Below the pieces are notes generated by a model, which saw only the letters and a list, made by a program, of their open reading frames with translations, ran no database searches and was not told the origin of the DNA. A stretch of DNA of 64,000 nucleotides from Treponema maltophilum ATCC 51939 (GTDB lineage: Bacteria; Spirochaetota; Spirochaetia; Treponematales; Treponemataceae): contig NZ_KE332518.1 of assembly GCF_000413055.1 (NCBI RefSeq), positions 1,055,583-1,119,582 of the forward strand, written 5' to 3'. This document shows positions 8,477 to 18,109 of this stretch, in pieces. The position numbers and the translations under genes were made by a program. Positions within the stretch are counted from its first letter, which is position 1; every line of letters starts with the position of its first letter.

Positions 8477-9178
8477 ACGAATATCTCAAAAAAAACGTAT
8501 AAAACGTTCCGCGTTTTTATGTGTGCGCTTTTTATATTGTGTGCCGCCGCGTTGTGCGCGCAAAGTTCCGGTACGCAAAGTGCAGACTCAAACGGTGCAA
8601 GTGCGGTCGCTGCAAACAATGTCGCAGCGGACCGTCAAGGCGCGGGCGCCGCGGGGACGAGGAGCGAAGGTGCATCCGCGTCGAGCGCACAATCGCTGAA
8701 AAATTCCGAAAAAGATTTGCTTATCAATACCGGAAGTGCCCCCGATTCCGTATCGGGCGGCGCCCCGAGTACGTTGTGGCTTTTTATCCGCATGATTTTC
8801 GTGCTCGCCCTCGTTATCGTCTGTATCTATGTACTCGTATACTTTTTGAAAAAAGGTTTTACGCAGCGTTCGCCTGAAAATCCGTTTTTAAAAAGAGCGG
8901 TTTCGCTTACGCTCGCTCCGGGCAAAGCCGTTCACGTTATTACGATGCCGGGCAAGGCCTGGCTTGTCGGCACGGGCGAATCGTCGGTAAACCTTATCGG
9001 CGAAATTACCGACACAGAGCTGGTCGACCGGCTGATTTTGGAAGCCGACAAAGTTCCCTCCGAAAAACCGAAAGATTTTGCGGGCATTTTGGCGGCTTTT
9101 ACGGCGACGGCAAAGCAAACCGAAAACGTGCTGAAAAAGCAGCGCCGGCGGTTTGAAAAAGGAGACGGCAATGAATAA
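8474..9178 (+). CDS. fliO: Flagellar biosynthetic protein FliO/FliZ-like
   Basis: FliO helps assemble the FliPQR export gate. The first in-frame ATG is at 8519, but it has no ribosome-binding site and would leave a signal peptide without positive charges. Extending to ATT 8474 adds 15 residues with K, K, K and R before the hydrophobic stretch ending in CAAALCAQS, giving a complete export signal. Then come a low-complexity Ala/Ser/Gly region, a membrane helix at about residues 97-120 (LWLFIRMIFVLALVIV), and a conserved cytoplasmic domain (SLTLAPGKAVHVITMPGKAW). The last eight bases overlap fliP. The gene identity is good; the start codon is uncertain. Confidence 0.8.
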   Translation: MTNISKKTYKTFRVFMCALFILCAAALCAQSSGTQSADSNGASAVAANNVAADRQGAGAAGTRSEGASASSAQSLKNSEKDLLINTGSAPDSVSGGAPSTLWLFIRMIFVLALVIVCIYVLVYFLKKGFTQRSPENPFLKRAVSLTLAPGKAVHVITMPGKAWLVGTGESSVNLIGEITDTELVDRLILEADKVPSEKPKDFAGILAAFTATAKQTENVLKKQRRRFEKGDGNE

Positions 9179-10001
9179 GTTTTGCCGCGTCTGCATGTTT
9201 GCCGCCGTCTTTTTTGCCTGTACGGCGCTCTGTGCGCAGCAAGCGGCGGGAAGTCAAAATTTCCCTGAACGCAGCGTGCAGGGAAGGGCGCAAATGCCGT
9301 CCGGCGTAACTCCCGTTCAGCTTCCCGCAATAGACGTGCAAATACGGCGCGCGCAAACGGGACAGGAAGTGTCGTTTTACGTGCAGCTTTTGCTTTTGCT
9401 TACGGTTTTAACCCTCGCGCCGAGCATTTTGCTGCTTGTTACCTGTTTTTTGCGCTTTTCGATCGTCCTTGATTTTATAAAGCGCGCGCTTTCGCTTCAG
9501 CAAGTGCCGCCGACTTCGGTGCTGAACGGCATTGCGTTTTTTTTAACGCTCTTTGTTATGTGGCCGACGTTTACGCAAATATACAACAATTCGTTTAAAC
9601 CGCTTTCCGACGGACAAATTCCGATAGAGCGCGCGTTCAGCGAAGCCGAAGCTCCTTTGCGCATTTTTATGTATAAGCAAATGGCGAACAATACCGAATA
9701 TATTTCGCTTTTTATGTCGATGGGAAAACTCGAAAAGCCCGAAACGCTTGCCGACGTGCCCACCTATGCGCTTATTCCGGCTTTTATTTTGCACGAATTA
9801 ACCGTCGCATTCCGTATCGGTATACTTTTATACATTCCCTTTATTGTAATCGACATGGTTGTGGCAAGCATTCTTATGTCCATGGGTATGATTATGCTTC
9901 CGCCGGTACAAATTTCGATGCCGTTTAAATTGATTTTATTCATCCTTGTTGACGGTTGGGGCTTGCTGACTCAGCAGCTGTTTAATTCGATTATACCGTA
10001 A
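9171..10001 (+). CDS. fliP: Flagellar export gate protein FliP
   Basis: A 276-residue core protein of the type III export gate in the inner membrane. A cleavable signal peptide (ending near ALCAQQ) is followed by the family block LAPSILLLVTCFLRF, then LQQVPP, FLTLFVMWPTF and the C-terminal membrane region with SMGMIMLPP and GWGLL. A TTG at 9153 opens the frame further upstream, but the ATG at 9171 has GGAG at 9161-9164 and is the better start. It overlaps fliO by 8 bases. Confidence 0.95.
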   Translation: MNKFCRVCMFAAVFFACTALCAQQAAGSQNFPERSVQGRAQMPSGVTPVQLPAIDVQIRRAQTGQEVSFYVQLLLLLTVLTLAPSILLLVTCFLRFSIVLDFIKRALSLQQVPPTSVLNGIAFFLTLFVMWPTFTQIYNNSFKPLSDGQIPIERAFSEAEAPLRIFMYKQMANNTEYISLFMSMGKLEKPETLADVPTYALIPAFILHELTVAFRIGILLYIPFIVIDMVVASILMSMGMIMLPPVQISMPFKLILFILVDGWGLLTQQLFNSIIP

Positions 10002-10021
10002 TTTTTTTAAGGAGGGGGATT

Positions 10022-10291
10022 TTGTCTTTAGGAGCGATTGTTACCCTACTGCGCGACGGCGTTTTTCAGATTTTATTGCTCGCATCTCCCGTATTGGGAG
10101 CGGCGCTCATCGTAGGACTTATCGTGGCGATTTTTCAGGCGACGACATCAATTCAAGAGCAGACGCTGACCTTTGTGCCCAAATTGGCGGCGATTTTGGT
10201 CGTACTCGCCCTGCTCGGCGGGTGGATGTTTTCTTCCATGCGGCAATATACGATAAATATTTTTACGATGATAGGCAATATAACCCGCTGA
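10022..10291 (+). CDS. fliQ: Flagellar export gate protein FliQ
   Basis: An 89-residue protein with two membrane helices, a normal FliQ length. The motif FQATTSIQEQTLTFVPK lies between the helices. The start is TTG at 10022, strongly supported by AAGGAGGGGG just upstream. FliQ joins FliP and FliR in the helical export gate. fliR follows two bases after its stop. Confidence 0.93.
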   Translation: MSLGAIVTLLRDGVFQILLLASPVLGAALIVGLIVAIFQATTSIQEQTLTFVPKLAAILVVLALLGGWMFSSMRQYTINIFTMIGNITR

Positions 10292-10292
10292 T

Positions 10293-11081
10293 ATGCTGAA
10301 CGAAATCGTCGCTCGCGCGCCGTCTTTTTTGCTTGTCGCGGGCCGCTGCATGGCTTTGTTTTTAACGCTTCCTCTCGTCGCATCGGGAGCCGTTCCGCGT
10401 CCGGCGCGGGTCGCGTTGGCGTTTTACGCGGCTTTTTTGGTGCTTCCCTTTGCCTATGCCCAAGGTTGGAACATCGATCCGTTCGGCTTGGAGTATCTGT
10501 TTATTTTAATCGGCGAAATTATGCTCGGCGTTATAAGCGGTTTTTATATTTCCATGTTGTTTGCCGCGTTCAGTTCGGCCGGGCAATTTTTCACCTACCA
10601 AATGGGTTTCGGCGCTTCGGAAGTGTACGACGCGCTTTCTCAAATAGAAAACCCCCTGATGGGACAGTATTTGAACCTTATCGCGCTTGTGCTGTTTTTG
10701 CAGACGGGCGGTTTTCAAAAACTGTTTTTAACCGGTATTTTGAACAGTTTTCAAAGTTTAAACGCTTTTACCCTTGTTGCGCATCGCGGCGATTTTTTAA
10801 CATTTTTGCTGCGCGGTCTTTCAAAACTTTTTTTTGACGCCATGGTTATCGCACTGCCCATGGTCGGCACGCTTTTTTTGATCGCCGTCTGCATGGGAAT
10901 TTTATCGAAGGCCGCTCCGCAGATGAACCTTTTGTCGGAAGGCCTTCCCATTACGATTTTGGTCGCCTTTTTTTTATTGACGGTGCTTTTGCCGTACATG
11001 GCCGATTTTTTTATACGCTTGTTCGACGCGGCCTTTGCGAACCTTGAACGCTTGTTTGCCGTCACGGGGCAAAGCATATGA
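10293..11081 (+). CDS. fliR: Flagellar export gate protein FliR
   Basis: A 262-residue polytopic protein with about six hydrophobic segments, the third component of the FliPQR gate. Conserved features include GRCMALFLTLPL near the N-terminus, YQMGFGASEVYDA in the middle and LNLLSEGLPI before the last helix pair. It overlaps flhB by four bases (ATGA), indicating coupled translation. Confidence 0.93.
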   Translation: MLNEIVARAPSFLLVAGRCMALFLTLPLVASGAVPRPARVALAFYAAFLVLPFAYAQGWNIDPFGLEYLFILIGEIMLGVISGFYISMLFAAFSSAGQFFTYQMGFGASEVYDALSQIENPLMGQYLNLIALVLFLQTGGFQKLFLTGILNSFQSLNAFTLVAHRGDFLTFLLRGLSKLFFDAMVIALPMVGTLFLIAVCMGILSKAAPQMNLLSEGLPITILVAFFLLTVLLPYMADFFIRLFDAAFANLERLFAVTGQSI

Positions 11082-12178
11082 GTACCGACTTGTTCCGAAT
11101 AGATTTGCAGTGGTTTGCCGCGGAAGATGAGGGGCGCACCGAACAGCCTACCGAGTACAAACTGCGAAAAGCCCGCGAAGAAGGCCGCGTTGCAAAAAGT
11201 CAGGAATTGAACGGCGCCCTCGTTATGCTTTTGCCCGCTTTAACCGTCATCATCCTTGCGCCGTGGCTTTTTAAGCAAAGCATCGGCATAATCCGTTTTT
11301 ATTTTGACCGCTGTACCGAATCGCAGCTTACACCCCTTTTGGTGCGCACGTTTTTTTACTACTTTATTAAAATGGTGCTGCCGATTTCTTTAAGCGCTTT
11401 GGTCGCCGGCCTTGCGTCGAACCTTATTCAAAACAGGGGCTTTATTTTTTCGACAAAACCGATAGAACCCAAATTTTCAAAAGTGTTGCCGCATTTCGGC
11501 GAGTATTTCCGCAAAACGCTTTTTTCGGTTGAAGGCGCGTTCAACGTGTTCAAATCGCTTTTAAAAGTCGTCGTGATTTTCGTCGCCGCGTATATAACGA
11601 TAAAAAACGATTTGCCGAACCTGCTTGCAATGCTCAATATCAATTTGTGGAGCGGCATCACGCACATTGCGTTTATGACGGCAAAAATTCTGATTGTCGC
11701 CGCTCTTATTTTTTTGGCGATTGCCGTTCCCGACTATCTGGTGCAGCGCCGTCAGTTTATCGAATCGATGAAAATGACGAAGCAGGAAGTCAAAGAAGAA
11801 TTCAAAACGATGGAAGGCGATCCGCTCGTAAAAAGCCGATTGCGTCAATTTATGCGCAGCCTTATGCAGGGCAATATTCGCGACAACGTTGCAAAAGCCG
11901 ATGTGGTTATAACGAACCCGACCCACTTTGCCGTCGCCGTTTTGTACGACAAAGAAGTTATGCAGGGACCGATGGTAACGGCAAAGGGGCAGGATTTGCT
12001 TGCGCAGCGCATAAAAGAAGTAGCGCGCGAAAACGATGTTCCCATGGTCGAAAACCGGCCGCTTGCGCGCGCCCTCTATGCGGAAGCGGAAATCGGTGAT
12101 ATAATACCTGAGGCGTATTATACCGTTCTTGCAACGATACTCGGAAAAATATATGCTATGAAGGGGAAAAAGATTTAA
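11078..12178 (+). CDS. flhB: Flagellar export switch protein FlhB
   Basis: A 366-residue membrane protein that controls the change from hook to filament export. The N-terminus has GRTEQPTEYKLRKAREEG, followed by four membrane segments, then a cytoplasmic domain with the self-cleavage motif NPTH (residues 280-283). It ends at a usual length after LGKIYAMKGKKI. The start overlaps the fliR stop by four bases. Confidence 0.96.
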   Translation: MSTDLFRIDLQWFAAEDEGRTEQPTEYKLRKAREEGRVAKSQELNGALVMLLPALTVIILAPWLFKQSIGIIRFYFDRCTESQLTPLLVRTFFYYFIKMVLPISLSALVAGLASNLIQNRGFIFSTKPIEPKFSKVLPHFGEYFRKTLFSVEGAFNVFKSLLKVVVIFVAAYITIKNDLPNLLAMLNINLWSGITHIAFMTAKILIVAALIFLAIAVPDYLVQRRQFIESMKMTKQEVKEEFKTMEGDPLVKSRLRQFMRSLMQGNIRDNVAKADVVITNPTHFAVAVLYDKEVMQGPMVTAKGQDLLAQRIKEVARENDVPMVENRPLARALYAEAEIGDIIPEAYYTVLATILGKIYAMKGKKI

Positions 12179-12189
12179 CGGGTGGGGAG

Positions 12190-14274
12190 ATGGCGGAAAA
12201 AAGAAGTTTTTTTAAAGATATTCCCGATGTTGCGATAGCCGTTGCCGTCGTCGCCATCGTTTTTATGCTTATTATTCCCCTGCCGACGATGTTGTTGGAC
12301 GTACTTATGGCGACCAACTTTTTGCTGTCGCTGCTTATCCTGCTCATCGTCATGTATACGCCGCGCGCCATCGATTTTTCGTCGTTTCCGATGATGCTGC
12401 TTATTTCGACCGTGTACGGCCTTGCGCTGAACGTTTCTTCGACGCGGCTCATATTGACCAAGGGCGCGCAATTCGACGGCAGACTTATAACGGCGTTCGG
12501 AACCTTTGTCGTCGGTACGGGCGGCACGCAGGGGCTCGTCATCGGCTTGGTTATATTCATCGTATTGATTGCGGTTCAAGCCCTCGTTATTACAAAGGGA
12601 GCGACGCGCATCGCCGAAGTTGCCGCCCGGTTTACGCTGGACGCCATGCCGATGAAACAGGCCGCGGTCGAATCCGAATACAATCAGGGTGCCATAACCG
12701 AAGATGAAGCGCGCGTCAAAAAACTTGAAATACAGCGCGAAGCGGACTTTTACGGTTCTATGGACGGTGCGACCAAGTTCGTGTCCGGCAACGTAAAAGT
12801 CGGTATCTTTATAACGATTATAAATCTTTTTGTCGGTATTATTCTCGGCATGGTTTTGCGCCGGGAACCGTTCGGCCAAGCCGTACAAACCTATGCGAAA
12901 TTTACCATCGGCGACGGATTGCTTTCGCAGATTCCTTCTTTGTTTATTTCCGTCGCGACGGGCCTTATTGTCGCCCGCACGGCATCGGACGGAAAGTCGT
13001 CGATGGGGCGGGAATTAAGCAGGCAGTTTTCGCAAAATGCGTGGATTTACTATGTTGCAAGCATTACGATGGCTTTTATCGGGTTTTTGCCCGGCTTTCC
13101 GTGGTACGTGCTTGTTCCGATGGGAGCGGCACTTTTTTACATTGCCCGTAAATTGCAGTTAAAGCAGGCGAGCGCTTTTGCCGCAAAACTTGCAAAGGAA
13201 ACCGAGCGCCGCCAAACGCAGGGCGGTCCCGTCGCCGATATAAGCCCCGTGGTGCCGCTTGATCCGCTGTCGCTGGAATTGGGCTTTGCCCTCATTCCGC
13301 TCGTCGATAAAGAAAAGGGCGCCGAACTTTTGGAACGCATTACGCGCATACGGCGCGAATCGGCTTTGGATATGGGCTTGGTGGTGCCGCCCATACGAAT
13401 TATCGACAATATGCAGCTCAGCCCGAACGAATACTGCTTTAAGATAAAAGGAGCGGCCGTCGGTTCAAGCCGCATCCGTATGGGCTGGTACATGTGCATG
13501 AACACCGGCGCGGTAACCGAAGAAATAGCGGGTGAACCGACGACGGATCCCGCATTCGGCCTTCCGGCAATTTGGGTTTCCGAAGTCGACCGCGAACGGG
13601 CCGAGCGGGCAGGCTATGCGGTTGTCGATCCGCCGACGATAATCGCAACGCATTTAACCGAACTGATAAAATCGCATGCGGCCGAAATCCTCGGCAGGCA
13701 GGAAATTCAGTCTATTGTCGATACGCTTAAAAAAGAGTATCCGGCCGTTGTCGAAGAAGTTACCAAACTTTTTAACATGGGAGAAATTCAAAAAGTCATG
13801 CAGGGGCTTTTGCGCGAACAAGTGTCCATCCGCAACATGGTTGCGATTTTCGAAACGCTCGCCGATTTCGGTCCGGTAACGAAAAAGACGGACATACTCG
13901 TGGAAAAAGTCAGGCAGGCTTTGGCGCGGCAAATCTGTCTGCAGTATGCCGACGAAAACCGCACGATGCATGTGCTTACGATTGCCCCGGATTTTTTGCA
14001 AAAACTGGTTGCAAGCCGCGTAGACACGGTGAACGGCCCTATTGCCGGCTTGGAACCGGCGCTGCAGCACGAATGGATTGCCGCCGTAAGCGCTTCGGTT
14101 GCATCCGTTCAGGGCAAGGGTTTTATGCCCGTTATTTTGTGCCCCGAAGAAGCGCGCATATTGGTAAAAGTCAGCACGGAGCGCGAAATGCCCAACCTTG
14201 TTGTACTGTCGGTTCCCGAAATCGTAAACGATATAAAACTTGACAATTTAGGAGAGATAAAAGTTGGCGTTTAA
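12190..14274 (+). CDS. flhA: Flagellar export gate protein FlhA
   Basis: A 694-residue protein forming the nonameric export ring. Eight membrane segments occupy about residues 10-315, with the FHIPEP-family loop region (EVAARFTLDAMPMKQ, then AIT and EDEARVKK). The large cytoplasmic domain spans about 350-690. The start follows GGGTGGGGAG with only two or three bases of spacing. Its stop overlaps the TTG start of flhF by eleven bases. Confidence 0.96.
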   Translation: MAEKRSFFKDIPDVAIAVAVVAIVFMLIIPLPTMLLDVLMATNFLLSLLILLIVMYTPRAIDFSSFPMMLLISTVYGLALNVSSTRLILTKGAQFDGRLITAFGTFVVGTGGTQGLVIGLVIFIVLIAVQALVITKGATRIAEVAARFTLDAMPMKQAAVESEYNQGAITEDEARVKKLEIQREADFYGSMDGATKFVSGNVKVGIFITIINLFVGIILGMVLRREPFGQAVQTYAKFTIGDGLLSQIPSLFISVATGLIVARTASDGKSSMGRELSRQFSQNAWIYYVASITMAFIGFLPGFPWYVLVPMGAALFYIARKLQLKQASAFAAKLAKETERRQTQGGPVADISPVVPLDPLSLELGFALIPLVDKEKGAELLERITRIRRESALDMGLVVPPIRIIDNMQLSPNEYCFKIKGAAVGSSRIRMGWYMCMNTGAVTEEIAGEPTTDPAFGLPAIWVSEVDRERAERAGYAVVDPPTIIATHLTELIKSHAAEILGRQEIQSIVDTLKKEYPAVVEEVTKLFNMGEIQKVMQGLLREQVSIRNMVAIFETLADFGPVTKKTDILVEKVRQALARQICLQYADENRTMHVLTIAPDFLQKLVASRVDTVNGPIAGLEPALQHEWIAAVSASVASVQGKGFMPVILCPEEARILVKVSTEREMPNLVVLSVPEIVNDIKLDNLGEIKVGV

Positions 14275-15472
14275 CAGTGCTTCGCAAATGCCGTCGGTTA
14301 TGCGCGGAGATTCATATGAGGATTGCGTTAAAAAAATACGCGACATTTACGGCAGGGATTATCAGATTATTCGCCGGGAAGAAGTCGCTCCGGAAGGCTT
14401 TTTCGGCTTTTTGAAAAAAAAGCAGTTTGAAGTAACGTATACGCCGGTGCCGCCTTCCGCGTACCGGATGCCTGCAGCGTCGGCGCCGTTAAATTTTGAA
14501 GAAGAACGGCGCAAGATTCTCGAAGCGGGCAAAGATTTTTCAAATCCGCAAATGAAACTTGTTTTGGACGAAATACGTTCTTTGCGCCGCGACCTTGACG
14601 AAAAAACGGCCGTGCAAAACGACGAACATCCGACCGTAAGCAAAATTCAGGAATTGATGCGCAAAAACGAATTTACCGGCGCGTACATAAAAAATATAAT
14701 CGAAAAAATCCGCAAAGAGTATTCGTTGGAAGATTTGGACGACTTTGAAAAAGTGCAAAAGTCGGCGGTCGATTGGATAGGCGAAAGCATTAAAATAGCC
14801 GATACGAATTACACGTCTTTCCCGCAGGTTATCGTGCTCGTAGGTCCTACGGGCGTGGGAAAAACGACATCGGTTGCAAAACTTGCCGCAAGTTATATTG
14901 TCAAGGGCGGGACGGTGGACTCTTCCGTGCAGCGCGTGCGCATCATTACGACCGATGCCTTCCGCATCGGCGGCCATAATCAGCTTGAAACATACGGCGG
15001 CATTATGGGCGTTCCCGTTTCGATCGCCGATTCGAGCGAAGATATGCAAAAACTGTTGCGCTTATATTCAAACGATGTCGATATTATCTTTGTAGACACA
15101 ACCGGACACAGTCCGAAAGACTATGAAGGACTTGCGAAAATGCGCAAAGTGCTCGACTTTAAAGGAATTCGGCCGCACGTTTTTTTAGCCGTTTCGGCAT
15201 CGACAAAGGTCAGCGATTTGCGCACGATTTTGCAGCAGTACGAGATTTTCGGTTACGATGCGCTCATTATAACCAAAATGGACGAAACCGACTGCATAGG
15301 AAGCATTATCAGCGTTATGGACGAAAAGGGAAAATCGTTGGCGTATTTTACCGACGGACAGCGCGTACCGCGCGACATTGAAAAAGCGAATGCCGTGCGC
15401 ATGCTTATACAGCTGGCGGACTTTAAAATAGACCGGGAACACATAGACGGAAAATTTTTGCCGAAAGGTTAG
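14264..15472 (+). CDS. flhF: Flagellar-placement GTPase FlhF
   Basis: A 402-residue SRP-family GTPase that sets flagellar position and number. A basic, variable N-terminal part is followed by the NG domain with P-loop VLVGPTGVGKTTSVAKLAA, VDTTGHSPKD and the specificity motif TKMDETDCIGS. The start is TTG at 14264 with GGAGAG at 14251-14256. It partners with FlhG, the next gene. In spirochaetes FlhF is expected to fix the motors near the cell poles. Confidence 0.94.
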   Translation: MAFNSASQMPSVMRGDSYEDCVKKIRDIYGRDYQIIRREEVAPEGFFGFLKKKQFEVTYTPVPPSAYRMPAASAPLNFEEERRKILEAGKDFSNPQMKLVLDEIRSLRRDLDEKTAVQNDEHPTVSKIQELMRKNEFTGAYIKNIIEKIRKEYSLEDLDDFEKVQKSAVDWIGESIKIADTNYTSFPQVIVLVGPTGVGKTTSVAKLAASYIVKGGTVDSSVQRVRIITTDAFRIGGHNQLETYGGIMGVPVSIADSSEDMQKLLRLYSNDVDIIFVDTTGHSPKDYEGLAKMRKVLDFKGIRPHVFLAVSASTKVSDLRTILQQYEIFGYDALIITKMDETDCIGSIISVMDEKGKSLAYFTDGQRVPRDIEKANAVRMLIQLADFKIDREHIDGKFLPKG

Positions 15473-15483
15473 GAAAGTAAATT

Positions 15484-16374
15484 ATGGAAGATCAAGCATC
15501 CGAATTACGGGCAATGATGCAGCGCCGCTTGGAAACGGGCGCGCCGTATCAAAACGAAAGAGTCGTTAACGGAAACAAAACGCGCATTATCGCCGTTACG
15601 AGCGGGAAGGGCGGCGTCGGAAAAACGAACATAGCCGTCAATATGGCGATCGCCTATGCGCAAAACGGCAAGCGCGTTATTCTTATCGACGGCGATTTGG
15701 GCATGGCGAACGTAAACGTTTTGCTGGGTATATCACCTAAGGCGAATCTTTTGGATGTTATAAACAATCGCCGCCGCATAGCCGAAATTATCACCGATAC
15801 GGAATTCGGCTTTCAGTTTATTCCCGGTGCAAACGGCTTTTCACGCATAGCGAATCTTACGAATGCGGAAATGGATTTTTTCGCTTCCGAATTTACGACA
15901 CTGTCCAGCGCCGACATTATCATTATCGACACGGGTGCGGGTATCGCGCAAAATGTTTTGGGCTTGCTTACGGCCGCCGATGAAGTGTACGTCGTTACGA
16001 CTCCGGAACCCACGTCCATTACCGACGCCTACGGTATCATAAAAATCATTGCAACCGAAATGCTCGACAACAGACCGAACTTAAAGCTTTTGGTAAACCG
16101 CGCCCATTCGGCCTCCGAGGGCAAGCGGGTTGCCGAACGCATTATAACGATTGTAGGCCAATTTTTGAATTATCAAATAGACTATTTGGGCTTTATTTAC
16201 GACGATCCGGCCGTTTCATCTTCCGTGCTGCGGCAAAAGCCTTTTTTGATTTCCCAGCCGAACGCAAAATGTTCCATGTGCATAAAGCACATTGTCGGCC
16301 GTATCGAAAAAACAAAACTGGATACCGAAGAAGGCTTTGCGCGCTTTTTCAGAAAAATACGACGCAAATGGTAA
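15484..16374 (+). CDS. flhG: MinD-like ATPase FlhG (YlxH)
   Basis: A 296-residue ParA/MinD-type ATPase that limits flagellar number by acting on FlhF. The N-terminal EDQASELRAMM contains the DQAxxLR motif known to stimulate FlhF GTPase activity. The deviant Walker A motif SGKGGVGKTNIAVNMA follows, then DGDLGMANVN and IIDTGAGI. The C-terminal helix includes basic residues (RFFRKIRRKW) suitable for membrane contact. It lies 11 bases after flhF. Confidence 0.94.
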   Translation: MEDQASELRAMMQRRLETGAPYQNERVVNGNKTRIIAVTSGKGGVGKTNIAVNMAIAYAQNGKRVILIDGDLGMANVNVLLGISPKANLLDVINNRRRIAEIITDTEFGFQFIPGANGFSRIANLTNAEMDFFASEFTTLSSADIIIIDTGAGIAQNVLGLLTAADEVYVVTTPEPTSITDAYGIIKIIATEMLDNRPNLKLLVNRAHSASEGKRVAERIITIVGQFLNYQIDYLGFIYDDPAVSSSVLRQKPFLISQPNAKCSMCIKHIVGRIEKTKLDTEEGFARFFRKIRRKW

Positions 16375-16448
16375 CGGAAAGCCGCGCTATTTAAAACAAG
16401 GACTTGACCTTACGGCTTTTTTGGCTTAATCTAGTATCGGAGGGGACA

Positions 16449-17276
16449 GTGTTTAACCTTAAAACCGCAGTAATCGGAGCGGCGGCGGGTTTTGCCGTAT
16501 CGTTTATTGCGGGAATAATCGGCGGCGTCGATTTTTTGATTATTTTGCTGCGGGCTCTGCTGTCGGCCGCTTTTTCCGCCCTTTTAATCAGCGGCGTCAG
16601 GTTTTTATACGTGCGGTTTCTCGGCGAAGAACAAACCGAAGCTCCCTCCGGTGCGGTAAAATCTTCGCCGGCCGGCAGCGTCGTCGACATAACGCTTGAC
16701 GATGCGGAACTTCCCGACACCGATACCGCCCCCGATTTTATCGTCGGAAGCGGCATAACGAATCCGTATAAAGAAGACGGAGATAAAAAGGCGGCCGCAA
16801 GCGAAACCGAGGCTGCTAAAACGGCTGAAACCGAAACTCCTTCTCGACTCGACGCGCAAACCGTGCCGCACGAAACCGTTCGGGACGACTTTGTTCCGTA
16901 TGACTTGGGAAAAACGCCGCCGCAAAAAAACGCGTCGTCAGCCGAAAGCGCTCCGGTTACACCTTCAGCCGCTTCCGCCGGGACCGGAAACGGCCAAGCC
17001 GGCGCGGATAGTCCGGATGCAGGGGCTTCCGATGCTGCACAAGGGGCGACGCTTGACGAAAATACCGGCGGCGATAGCGTGCTCGATACGCTTCCCGATT
17101 TGGAGGGCTTTACGCCGCAGGAACACTATGCCGACGATGGAGGCGACGATTTTTCGTTCGGGAACTCTTCCGACGACTTTCAGCCCCGATCGATGCAGAG
17201 GAACGCTTCGGTCGATTTAAGCGATGCGAAAAATATAGCCGCCGCCATACGAACGGCTTTGCATAACGAAACATAA
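16449..17276 (+). CDS. Treponemal membrane protein of the flagellar operon, unknown function
   Basis: A frame opens at 16404, but the best start is GTG 16449, directly after GGAGGGGA at 16439-16446. The resulting protein has about 275 residues: two membrane helices within residues 5-55, then a long acidic Ala/Ser/Thr/Pro-rich cytoplasmic-like tail, and a short conserved-looking C-terminus (SVDLSDAKNIAAAIRTAL). Its place between flhG and fliA matches an unnamed gene in treponemal motility operons. I recognise no domain and assign no function. Confidence 0.7.
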   Translation: MFNLKTAVIGAAAGFAVSFIAGIIGGVDFLIILLRALLSAAFSALLISGVRFLYVRFLGEEQTEAPSGAVKSSPAGSVVDITLDDAELPDTDTAPDFIVGSGITNPYKEDGDKKAAASETEAAKTAETETPSRLDAQTVPHETVRDDFVPYDLGKTPPQKNASSAESAPVTPSAASAGTGNGQAGADSPDAGASDAAQGATLDENTGGDSVLDTLPDLEGFTPQEHYADDGGDDFSFGNSSDDFQPRSMQRNASVDLSDAKNIAAAIRTALHNET

Positions 17277-17308
17277 AAGCGTATATATGATGATAAAGGG
17301 TGTGGAAA

Positions 17309-18097
17309 ATGGGGATGTCGCTTTTTGAGCAAAAAACGGAAGAGGAGCTTTGGATTGAATTCAGAAAAACCGAATCGATCCAACTGCGCGACGCTTTTAT
17401 ACGGCAGTATATGCCGCTCGTAAAATACGTTGCCGGCAAGGTTGCCGTCGGCATGCCCGGGAATGTCGAATTCGACGATTTGGTCGGATTCGGTCAATTC
17501 GGTCTGCTCGACGCGATCAATAAATTCGATCCGGAAAAAAACGTCAAATTCAAAACCTATGCCGTAACCCGCATACGCGGCGCCATCTTCGACGAATTGC
17601 GTCAAATGGACTGGGTGCCCCGTTCCGTACGGCAAAAGTCGCGCGAAATCGAAGATACGATTGTCGAACTTGAATCGCGTTTGGGGCGTACCGCCAGCGA
17701 TGAGGAAATCGCAGCGGCTATGAATATGAGCCTCGACGATTTTCATCATGCAATGCTTAAAGTGTCGGGCACGAGCGTGCTTTCGCTGAACGACGTGTGG
17801 TATTCGGGAGAGGACTCCGACAAAATGTCGATCGGCGACAGCATAGAATCCCCGTCGAGCTTAAACCCCGACGTTATCGTGGAACGCGAAGAAATAAAGC
17901 GCGTTATTACCGAAGCGATAAACGAACTTCCCGAAAAAGAAAAAATGGTGCTTGTCTTGTATTACCACGAAGATCTGACATTTAAAGAAATAGGGCAGGT
18001 TTTGCAGGTAAGCGAATCGCGCATATCGCAGCTGCATGCGAGCGCGAATACCCGCTTACGCGCAAAGCTTACGAATATTCGCAAGGGAATTATGTAA
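17309..18097 (+). CDS. fliA: RNA polymerase sigma factor FliA/WhiG (sigma-28)
   Basis: A sigma-28 family factor that directs late flagellar and chemotaxis genes. Region 2 carries YMPLVKYVAGKVA, FDDLVGFGQFGLLDAI and TYAVTRIRGAIFDELRQMDWVPRSVR. Region 3 has LGRTASDEEIAAAM. Region 4 has LPEKEKMVLVLYYHEDLTFKEIGQVL and SESRISQLH. The frame opens with GTG at 17300, but ATG 17309 sits eight bases after AAAGGG and is preferred. Its position downstream of flhG matches T. pallidum and Bacillus (sigD). Confidence 0.94.
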   Translation: MGMSLFEQKTEEELWIEFRKTESIQLRDAFIRQYMPLVKYVAGKVAVGMPGNVEFDDLVGFGQFGLLDAINKFDPEKNVKFKTYAVTRIRGAIFDELRQMDWVPRSVRQKSREIEDTIVELESRLGRTASDEEIAAAMNMSLDDFHHAMLKVSGTSVLSLNDVWYSGEDSDKMSIGDSIESPSSLNPDVIVEREEIKRVITEAINELPEKEKMVLVLYYHEDLTFKEIGQVLQVSESRISQLHASANTRLRAKLTNIRKGIM

Positions 18098-18109
18098 AGC
18101 GAGGTTGCC

